DNA of 6,917 nucleotides, from positions 1 to 6,917 of the forward strand of contig WBUV01000171.1 of assembly GCA_008933525.1 (NCBI GenBank), read 5' to 3'. Below the pieces are notes generated by a model that was not told the DNA's origin, made no database searches, and was given only the letters and a program-made list of their open reading frames with translations. The position numbers and the translations under genes are program-made. Source of the DNA: Bacteroidales bacterium (GTDB lineage Bacteria > Bacteroidota > Bacteroidia > Bacteroidales > Tenuifilaceae). This document shows positions 1-5,325 of the stretch, one piece after another; position 1 is the first letter of the stretch; every line of letters starts with the position of its first letter.

Positions 1-1
1 G

Positions 2-100
2 GATAAAGGTAACTCTAAGCCAACAGACTCAAACACCAGCATCGACAGCAAGGAATCCAATATAGTAATATCAAAAAACTTAAGAAATCCTCACATATAA
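2..100 (+). CDS. Possible C-terminal tail of an unidentified protein (5' end outside window)
   Basis: One + strand frame is open from the left edge for 32 codons and ends in TAA at 98-100; the other two + frames stop at 4-6 and 63-65. The encoded tail is polar and rich in Ser, Asn, Asp and Lys (it begins DKGNSKPTDSNTS and ends RNPHI), as in a disordered C-terminus. No family can be recognised. Its stop lies 10 bases from the ispE stop, giving a compact convergent arrangement. The minus strand also has a short open frame from an ATG at 42-40 to the edge, so the coding strand is not certain. An open run this short could arise by chance. Confidence 0.4.
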   Translation, partial: DKGNSKPTDSNTSIDSKESNIVISKNLRNPHI

Positions 101-110
101 ACTCAATACA

Positions 111-929
111 CTAAAAATCAACAACCTTAACAAAGCAACCTCCAAAATCAAAATTGCCAGGCTTGTTCCGGAAAAGCCCAAAAACTGTTGATCCACTACC
201 CGACATTGCTGCGTAAACTGCACCCATGCCATAAAGTTTGTTTTTCAAACTTTCTATTTCGGGGTGTTGTACAAACACAATCTTTTCAAAATCATTAATA
301 ATATTTTCTTTCCAGTCCTCGATTTTATAGTTGAGTAAAGTTTCCAAATCCACTGTCCAAGGTTTTGGAGTAGATAAAGAGTATGCTTTACCAGTATTTA
401 CGTGAATTCCTGGGTTAACCAAAACAATTGTATACCCATTAAGATTAATATCAATCGGTGTTAGCTTCTCGCCCCTTCCACCGCCAATGCACGGCGAGTT
501 GGTAATAAAAAATGGGCAATCGCTTCCAAGTTCTAATGCTATATCCTGCAATTCTGACATAGATAGTGGAGATCCTGCCAATTCGTTAATCAGTTTCATA
601 GCAAAAGCACCATCGGCCGAACCTCCGCCCAATCCTGCTCCAATTGGAATTAACTTATGCAAATGCATTGCCATTGGGGGAATAGGATGAATCCCGTTAA
701 TTAAATTGTAGGCCTTTATACAGAGATTATTCTCTGCTACGCAATCAATCTCAATTCCTGTCTGCTTAAACGTAACAGAATTGGTTTGCTCCTTAACAAC
801 AATTATCTCCAGTATATCGCAAAAACCCTTAACAGGGTAAAATAGGGTAGATATATCGTGAAAACCATCGTTGCGACGCGCGGCAATGTTAAGGCCAATG
901 TTTATTTTTGCGTTAGGGTAAGCAATCAT
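111..929 (-). CDS. ispE: 4-diphosphocytidyl-2-C-methyl-D-erythritol kinase (IspE)
   Basis: Cytoplasmic GHMP-family kinase that uses ATP to phosphorylate the 2-hydroxyl of CDP-methylerythritol, the fourth step of the MEP pathway to IPP and DMAPP. The 272-residue length is normal for the family. The N-terminus has the expected PNAKINIGL segment with the conserved Lys at residue 8. The glycine-rich GHMP ATP loop PIGAGLGGGSADGA is at 95-108. GSDCPFF at 135-141 supplies the presumed catalytic Asp137. GRGEKLTP follows at 151-158, and the C-terminal GHMP motif MSGSGSTVFGLF is at 242-253. The ATG at 929-927 is chosen because the conserved AKIN segment starts only seven residues in. No Shine-Dalgarno sequence is visible, as is usual in Bacteroidota. 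It is divergent from the barrel gene and has its own -7-like element at 1002-995. The family call is secure; activity is inferred from intact motifs. Confidence 0.96.
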   Translation of the reverse strand: MIAYPNAKINIGLNIAARRNDGFHDISTLFYPVKGFCDILEIIVVKEQTNSVTFKQTGIEIDCVAENNLCIKAYNLINGIHPIPPMAMHLHKLIPIGAGLGGGSADGAFAMKLINELAGSPLSMSELQDIALELGSDCPFFITNSPCIGGGRGEKLTPIDINLNGYTIVLVNPGIHVNTGKAYSLSTPKPWTVDLETLLNYKIEDWKENIINDFEKIVFVQHPEIESLKNKLYGMGAVYAAMSGSGSTVFGLFRNKPGNFDFGGCFVKVVDF

Positions 930-994
930 ATTGTTAATAATTGAATTCGATCAATAATACAATCAACACTTAAAAAAAACGTTGTAATTATTGG

Positions 995-1002
995 CAAAAG
1001 TA
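995..1002 (-). promoter_or_regulatory. Putative Bacteroidota -7 promoter element for ispE
   Basis: Read on the minus strand this is TACTTTTG followed by C, an exact match to the Bacteroidota sigma-ABfr -7 consensus TAnnTTTG. It points toward ispE, and a start site about 7 bases downstream would give a leader of roughly 60 bases. No TTTG or TTG is seen at the expected -33 spacing, so only the -7 half is supported. Confidence 0.5.
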
Positions 1003-1048
1003 ATAATTCTAAAAAACACGAAGTAAATAACAATCAATCAAAATTGGT

Positions 1049-1056
1049 TACTTTTG
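1049..1056 (+). promoter_or_regulatory. Putative Bacteroidota -7 promoter element for the barrel-nadE-carrier cluster
   Basis: TACTTTTG exactly matches the consensus TAnnTTTG and points toward the gene at 1109. A start near 1063 would leave an A-rich leader of about 45 bases. As with the opposing element at 1002-995, no good -33 TTTG lies 17-23 bases upstream. The same nonamer TTACTTTTG occurs at both elements in opposite orientation. Confidence 0.5.
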
Positions 1057-1108
1057 TAGCATAAATTTGAGTGAAACAGTATAAAAGCAATATTAAAACT
1101 AAAGTAAA

Positions 1109-1774
1109 ATGCGAAAAGTAAAGGTTTTAACAGTTATTGTTTTTTTTGCACTACTAACAAATTCAAATAAATCCAAAGCACAGTTCAGTTTTGGAGTATT
1201 TGCCGATCCACAGCTATCGTGGTTTAGCTCCGACACAAAAAAATACGACCCGAATGGGCCCATTGCCAGTTTCAACGTTGGTTTCTCTGCCGAAAAGTAT
1301 TTTGCAGAGCGTTACGCCCTATCAACTGGATTGTCGCTTAATAGTCTTGGAGGAAATATTCGGTTTACTGAAGACTTTATACTCAAAACAAGAGATGGAG
1401 AATACACATTAAACTCTGGCGATAATCTTAAGTTAAAGGCTCAATATGTAACTCTTCCTATTGGATTTAAGTTTCGCACAAATCAAATTGGCTATAACAC
1501 ATTCTTTGCAACTATTGGTCTTAAAGGAAATATAAAACTCAAAGGATTTGCTTGGAACGATACCAATACTGTTGAAAAGGAAACAGCTACCGATCATTTT
1601 TCATGGGGATTTGCATCGTACTACATTGGTGCAGGAATGGAGTACTCTTTAGGTGGTGAAAGCGCATTGCAGTTTGGAGTTACTTTTACCGATGGCCTTT
1701 CTAAGTTCCTCGATTTGAACAATGGAGTATTATCGTCGCAATGCTTATCTTTACGAATTGGTGTGGTTTTTTAA
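1109..1774 (+). CDS. Outer-membrane beta-barrel protein (PorT-like/OMP_b-brl family), secreted
   Basis: A 221-residue protein with a clear Sec signal peptide: basic MRKVK, a hydrophobic core to about residue 16, then a polar stretch with likely cleavage in SKA|QF after residue 24. The mature part alternates aromatic, Gly and polar residues in strand-like stretches such as FNVGFSAEKYFAERYALSTG, YVTLPIGFKF and YYIGAGMEYSLGG. It ends in LSLRIGVVF, whose final Phe fits the C-terminal signal recognised by the BAM machinery. This is the pattern of the Bacteroidota outer-membrane beta-barrel domain of about eight strands, often labelled PorT-like. I do not see features that would make it the type IX secretion protein PorT itself, and no ligand or role can be assigned. 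It is first in a + strand cluster, with nadE starting 12 bases after its stop. Confidence 0.82.
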   Translation: MRKVKVLTVIVFFALLTNSNKSKAQFSFGVFADPQLSWFSSDTKKYDPNGPIASFNVGFSAEKYFAERYALSTGLSLNSLGGNIRFTEDFILKTRDGEYTLNSGDNLKLKAQYVTLPIGFKFRTNQIGYNTFFATIGLKGNIKLKGFAWNDTNTVEKETATDHFSWGFASYYIGAGMEYSLGGESALQFGVTFTDGLSKFLDLNNGVLSSQCLSLRIGVVF

Positions 1775-1786
1775 TATTCGAATTGC

Positions 1787-3445
1787 ATGAAAATTGCTCT
1801 TGCACAGTTAAACTTTACAGTCAACCATTTTGAACAGAATGTTGCCAAAATGGTTGATTCCATTAATAAAGCAAAAATATCGAAGATCGATTTAATAGTG
1901 TTTTCTGAACTTTCTGTTTGCGGCTATCCTCCCCATGATCTATTGGAACGAGAAGAGTTTATCCAAAAGTGCATAACATCAGTTAATACAATAGCAACAC
2001 ACTGCGTTGGAATAACTGCAATAGTTGGATCGCCAAGTTTTAACAACAATCCTCGGGGAAAAATGCTTTTCAACTCAGCCTACGTGCTTTCCGAAGGGAA
2101 AATTGCCAGCATTCATCACAAATCACTTTTGCCCGATTACGATGTTTTTGACGAGTATCGTTACTTCGAGCCAAATACCGACCAGTACTCATTGGCAAAT
2201 ATTGGCAATTCAAAAGTTGCCATTACGATTTGCGAAGATTTGTGGGACGACCAGCCTGTAACATCATCCTTTGGTAGAGAAATGCTCTACCGTACTTCTC
2301 CAATGGAGAAACTGTCGAAGTTTAATCCCGATTTTATCATCAATATAGCGGCATCGCCCTTTAATTACAATAGCGAAGCTAGTAGGTTGGAGGTTTTCCG
2401 GAGCAATGTTGCCCGTTACGGGTTACCAGTTATATATGTAAATCAGGTTGGTGGCAATACTGAACTACTTTTCGATGGTGGTTCAATGGTGCTTAATTCC
2501 AAGGGCGAGGTAATTCATTTGCTCAAAAGTTTTGAGGAAGACTATTTTGTGATTGATACAGGTGATTTAAACCTGAACAATCATCAAAACGTTGAGGTTG
2601 ATGACCAGTTGAGAATTGTCCGAATTCACGATGCCTTGGTTATGGGTATTCGCGATTACTTCAAAAAAATGGGTTTTTCCAAGGCAACATTGGGCTTATC
2701 GGGTGGAATTGATTCGGCAGTAGTTCTTGCGCTTGCGCAAAAGGCATTGGGTTCAGCGGCCATTCGAGTGTTGTTGATGCCCTCACAGTACTCATCTCAA
2801 CACTCTATCGACGATGCTGTTGCTTTAGCAAATAAACTCAACATTCAGTACGATATTGTTGGTATTCAGCCAATTTTTGATTCATTCAAAAATCAACTTC
2901 AACCCATATTCGAGGGGCTTGAGGAGAATATTACCGAGGAAAACATTCAGGCTAGGGTAAGAGGAACGCTCCTTATGGCTCTTTCCAATAAATTTGGACA
3001 TCTGCTTCTAAACACGTCCAACAAAAGTGAAGCGGCGGTTGGCTACGGTACTCTTTACGGCGATATGAATGGAGCAATTAGTGTGCTAGGCGATGTTTAC
3101 AAGACCGATGTTTACCGTTTAGCAAACTATATCAACAGGAACGAGGAGGTTATTCCAATTAACACTATAGTAAAACCCCCATCAGCGGAGCTAAGACCCG
3201 ACCAAAAAGATTCAGATTCTTTACCACCTTACGATATTCTGGATGCTATTCTGTTTGCCTATATCGAGCAACAGCTCGGCGCAGAAAAAATAGTTAAAAT
3301 GGGGTACGATTCATCCATTGTGAATAAGGTTATTAGATTGGTTAATGTGAATGAGTATAAGCGATTCCAAGCCCCTCCAATCCTAAGGGTTTCATCCAAA
3401 GCATTTGGGTTTGGCAGAAAAATGCCCTTGGTTTCTAAATGGTAA
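1787..3445 (+). CDS. nadE: Glutamine-dependent NAD+ synthetase (NadE, glutaminase + synthetase domains)
   Basis: Cytoplasmic enzyme for the last step of NAD synthesis: deamido-NAD (NaAD) is adenylylated with ATP and amidated with ammonia released from glutamine. The 552 residues fit the two-domain bacterial form. Residues 1 to about 255 are a nitrilase-like (CN hydrolase) glutaminase with the expected Glu41 (FSELSVCGYPP), Lys112 (HHKSLLPDYDVFDE) and nucleophile Cys149 (ITICEDLWDD). Residues from about 275 to 552 are the synthetase domain, with the PP-loop SGGIDS at 305-310, EENIQARVRG at 384-393 and the nucleotide-binding LNTSNKSEAAVGYGTLYGD at 408-426. The conserved KPPSAELRPDQ segment is at 463-473 and a basic C-terminal FGFGRKMP follows. 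The ATG at 1787 begins directly with the first conserved strand, MKIALAQLNF. It lies between the barrel and carrier genes with 12-base gaps on both sides, consistent with co-transcription. All key residues are intact. Confidence 0.97.
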   Translation: MKIALAQLNFTVNHFEQNVAKMVDSINKAKISKIDLIVFSELSVCGYPPHDLLEREEFIQKCITSVNTIATHCVGITAIVGSPSFNNNPRGKMLFNSAYVLSEGKIASIHHKSLLPDYDVFDEYRYFEPNTDQYSLANIGNSKVAITICEDLWDDQPVTSSFGREMLYRTSPMEKLSKFNPDFIINIAASPFNYNSEASRLEVFRSNVARYGLPVIYVNQVGGNTELLFDGGSMVLNSKGEVIHLLKSFEEDYFVIDTGDLNLNNHQNVEVDDQLRIVRIHDALVMGIRDYFKKMGFSKATLGLSGGIDSAVVLALAQKALGSAAIRVLLMPSQYSSQHSIDDAVALANKLNIQYDIVGIQPIFDSFKNQLQPIFEGLEENITEENIQARVRGTLLMALSNKFGHLLLNTSNKSEAAVGYGTLYGDMNGAISVLGDVYKTDVYRLANYINRNEEVIPINTIVKPPSAELRPDQKDSDSLPPYDILDAILFAYIEQQLGAEKIVKMGYDSSIVNKVIRLVNVNEYKRFQAPPILRVSSKAFGFGRKMPLVSKW

Positions 3446-3457
3446 CATTAAGAAAGG

Positions 3458-4432
3458 ATGAAAGTTCGAATAGATAACTTCGTTATTGCTATTATTGCAG
3501 TTATTGTTCTTGCATATCTGCAACCGAGTTGGGGTGCAAAAAGTAGTCCTGTCCCTTTCGATTTAATTGGAAGCATTGGCATTTCCTTGGTGTTCTTTTT
3601 CTATGGCTTAAGGCTTAGCCCTAAAAAAATTAGAAATGGATTACTGAACTGGAAGTTACACGTACTGGTGCAGTTCTCAACATTTATAATTTTTCCCCTG
3701 ATTATAATTATTTTCAGACCTGTTGCACAAACAGAGCAGGGGTATAGCTTGTGGTTATCATTCCTTTTCCTAGCCGCACTACCTTCAACAGTTTCATCAT
3801 CTGTTGTAATGGTATCATTGGCAAAAGGTAATATTCCCGCAGCAATATTCAATGCAAGTATCTCAGGATTAATCGGAATTGTAATCACTCCGCTGTGGAT
3901 GGGGTTATTCATACAACAAACTGCAAGTGATTTTAATTTAGGCAGCATTTACCTTAAGTTGATAGTTGAAATTCTTATACCAGTTATCGCTGGTACAATT
4001 CTGCAACGGAAACTAGGTAAATATGCTTTAAAGTGGAATAAACACCTTTCAACCTTCGACAAGTCGGTTGTTCTATTAATAATCTATAAAAGTTTTGCCG
4101 AATCGTTCGATAAGAAGGTATTTAGTTCAGTGGGTGTAGCCGAATTAATTTTGATTGTTGCTGTAACATTAAGTCTGTTCTTTGTAATGTATTTTCTGAC
4201 TGGATATCTAGCTAAATGGCTAGGATTTAATCAGGAAGATAGTATTACTGCTCAGTTCTGCGGTACAAAAAAATCGTTGATACATGGAACGGTTTTCTCC
4301 AAGATTCTATTTCCTAATACCATATCGATAGGCATAATTCTTTTACCATTAATGCTATTTCACGCTCTTCAGATTTTCATTGTCAGCATAATTGCTACAA
4401 AACTTGGGAAAAGAAAAGTGGAACAATTGTAA
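3458..4432 (+). CDS. SBF-like (bile acid:sodium symporter superfamily) membrane carrier
   Basis: A 324-residue integral inner-membrane protein with about ten hydrophobic segments, roughly at 7-23, 34-51, 66-86, 98-120, 125-152, 161-183, 203-214, 225-250, 262-282 and 287-314. Signature stretches FFYGLRLSPKKI (47-58), LPSTVSSSVVMVSLAKGN (108-125) and FCGTKKSLIHG (267-277) place it in the SBF-like/YfeH-type branch of the BASS superfamily. The broken-helix Ser/Thr-rich LPSTVSSS and the GTKKS stretch lie where related carriers bind sodium and substrate. Known relatives move organic anions with sodium, but the substrate of this branch is poorly defined and cannot be told here. The start follows nadE by 12 bases; AGAAAGG abuts the ATG too closely to act as a normal Shine-Dalgarno. 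Its place behind nadE suggests, but does not show, a link to precursor uptake. Confidence 0.88.
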   Translation: MKVRIDNFVIAIIAVIVLAYLQPSWGAKSSPVPFDLIGSIGISLVFFFYGLRLSPKKIRNGLLNWKLHVLVQFSTFIIFPLIIIIFRPVAQTEQGYSLWLSFLFLAALPSTVSSSVVMVSLAKGNIPAAIFNASISGLIGIVITPLWMGLFIQQTASDFNLGSIYLKLIVEILIPVIAGTILQRKLGKYALKWNKHLSTFDKSVVLLIIYKSFAESFDKKVFSSVGVAELILIVAVTLSLFFVMYFLTGYLAKWLGFNQEDSITAQFCGTKKSLIHGTVFSKILFPNTISIGIILLPLMLFHALQIFIVSIIATKLGKRKVEQL

Positions 4433-4493
4433 TTTTACACAAGTATCTATTGATTAGAGTTTTATGATTACAATACCAAAATTATGTTAAAAA

Positions 4494-4509
4494 TATGCTA
4501 AATAGCATA
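4494..4509. promoter_or_regulatory. Perfect 7+2+7 palindrome upstream of the Crp/Fnr gene; candidate operator
   Basis: TATGCTA-AA-TAGCATA is a perfect inverted repeat with a 2-base spacer. It begins 24 bases before the -7-like element at 4518 and so covers where a -33 box would lie. Dimeric Crp/Fnr proteins bind palindromes, and many regulate their own gene, which makes autoregulation a reasonable inference. The site is not a canonical CRP (TGTGA-N6-TCACA) or FNR (TTGAT-N4-ATCAA) box. AT-rich sequence throws up palindromes, so confidence is limited. Confidence 0.4.
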
Positions 4510-4517
4510 AAAAGTTA

Positions 4518-4525
4518 TAATTTTG
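4518..4525 (+). promoter_or_regulatory. Putative -7 promoter element for the Crp/Fnr regulator gene
   Basis: TAATTTTG matches the Bacteroidota consensus TAnnTTTG, lies 25 bases upstream of the ATG at 4551 and has the right orientation. A start near 4532 gives a leader of about 20 bases. No TTTG is found at the -33 spacing, where the palindrome at 4494-4509 lies instead. Confidence 0.5.
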
Positions 4526-4550
4526 AAACACTAATCAGAAATTTATTGAC

Positions 4551-5252
4551 ATGGCTCAGCATCATATCGACATAGAAAACGTTTTCGAAGGGGTATGCGG
4601 TCTTTTCCCAAATTTAAAGCCCGATGAAAAGGAAAAGATGCACCGAAATTTTTCGTGCATGCATGTTAGGAAGGGCGAAATTATTTACCGTGAGGGTGAT
4701 AAACCAGCAGGTTTGGTTTGCTTATCGCGGGGTAAAGTAAAACTCTATAAAGAAGGTGTTGGCGGTCGCGACCAAATTGTTCGGATGGCTAAACCTATTG
4801 GGTTTATTGGCTACCGTGCTCTTTTTGCTGATGAAAACTACTCCGCAACAGCTCAGGCTCTAGAGGATTCAGTGGTTTGCTCAATCGATAAGGATGTTTT
4901 TATGGACATTCTTAAGAATAATGCTGAGTTAACATTACATATCCTAAAATCGGTTGCTACAGAACTTGGTTTTTCAACCAATAGAACAGTAACCTTAACA
5001 CAAAAACATATACGTGGTCGCTTAGCAGAGTCGCTAGTATTCTTACGCGACACTTACGGATTTGAGGATGATGCTAAAACCCTTAAGGTTTACCTCTCAC
5101 GCGAGGATTTGGCAAACCTTTCAAATATGACCACATCAAATGCAATCAGAACCCTATCCAGTTTCTCCGATGAGGGTGTAATTGAACTCGATGGTCGTAG
5201 AATAAAAATTTTGGACCAGTACAAACTAGAGCGTATCAGCGATTTAGGTTAA
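4551..5252 (+). CDS. Crp/Fnr-family transcriptional regulator
   Basis: A 233-residue cytoplasmic DNA-binding regulator with the usual two domains. Residues about 18-118 form the cNMP-binding-like beta-roll, with GEIIYREGDKPAGLVCLSRG (42-61) and GKVKLYKEG. Residues 119-145 give the long dimerisation helix. Residues about 152-220 are the Crp-type winged helix, with HTH LSREDLANLSNMTTSNAIRT (182-201) and the wing DGRRIKILD. The pocket segment that reads GELA...RAA in cAMP-binding CRP is IGYRALFADENYSATA here (86-101), without the phosphate-binding Glu and Arg-Ala/Ser pair, so cAMP is unlikely to be the ligand. The four cysteines (16, 36, 57, 110) do not form the N-terminal cluster of FNR. It probably has its own promoter (4518-4525) 118 bases after the carrier gene. 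Target genes are unknown; self-regulation through the palindrome at 4494-4509 is an inference. Confidence 0.92.
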   Translation: MAQHHIDIENVFEGVCGLFPNLKPDEKEKMHRNFSCMHVRKGEIIYREGDKPAGLVCLSRGKVKLYKEGVGGRDQIVRMAKPIGFIGYRALFADENYSATAQALEDSVVCSIDKDVFMDILKNNAELTLHILKSVATELGFSTNRTVTLTQKHIRGRLAESLVFLRDTYGFEDDAKTLKVYLSREDLANLSNMTTSNAIRTLSSFSDEGVIELDGRRIKILDQYKLERISDLG

Positions 5253-5258
5253 GTGAGG

Positions 5259-5305
5259 TGTTGTCTGTTATAAGTTATCTGTTTATTACTTCATAACACA
5301 CAGCA
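5259..5305. terminator. Long imperfect hairpin in the convergent gap, possible bidirectional terminator
   Basis: The 73 bases between the convergent stops (5252 and 5326) can fold with 5259-5264 pairing 5300-5305 (one G-T pair), a C-C mismatch, 5266-5271 pairing 5293-5298, a bulged C at 5292, and 5272-5275 pairing 5288-5291, closing a 12-base loop. That makes about 16 pairs. An alternative fold pairs GTTATCTG (5274-5281) with CAGATAAC (5304-5311), with an outer GTTGT/ACAAC pair. Neither fold is followed by a clear T-tract on either strand, so it is not a textbook intrinsic terminator. Position supports a 3'-end role. Confidence 0.4.
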
Positions 5306-5325
5306 GATAACCTACAACCGCTTTC

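Noticed and set aside
1..42. Minus-strand ATG at 42-40 with a frame open to the left edge
   Set aside because: Only about 14 codons are visible and there is no recognisable protein start. The longer open + strand frame across the same bases is slightly favoured, though neither is certain.
487..690. Open + strand frame inside ispE
   Set aside because: It lies antisense to a secure IspE with intact motifs across the same bases and resembles no family; it is a shadow frame.
1191..1412. Second + strand frame overlapping the barrel gene
   Set aside because: The main frame has a signal peptide, strand-like pattern and terminal Phe; the alternative frame shows no domain or coherent composition.
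2025..2261. Second + strand frame inside nadE
   Set aside because: It overlaps the conserved glutaminase domain including Cys149 and encodes nothing recognisable.
3446..3457. AAGAAAGG as a Shine-Dalgarno for the carrier gene
   Set aside because: It touches the ATG with no spacer, too close for normal 16S pairing, and Bacteroidota rarely depend on such sites.
3601..3948. Minus-strand frame of 115 residues inside the carrier gene
   Set aside because: It is antisense to well-formed transmembrane segments; long antisense frames opposite hydrophobic coding sequence are common and this one has no recognisable domain.
4451..4537. Inverted 7-mers TGATTAG (4451-4457) and CTAATCA (4531-4537) flanking the Crp/Fnr promoter region
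   Set aside because: The arms are short, AT-rich and 73 bases apart; chance is a sufficient explanation.
4853..5053. Minus-strand frame inside the Crp/Fnr gene
   Set aside because: It is antisense to the dimerisation helix and the start of the HTH domain, with no features of its own.
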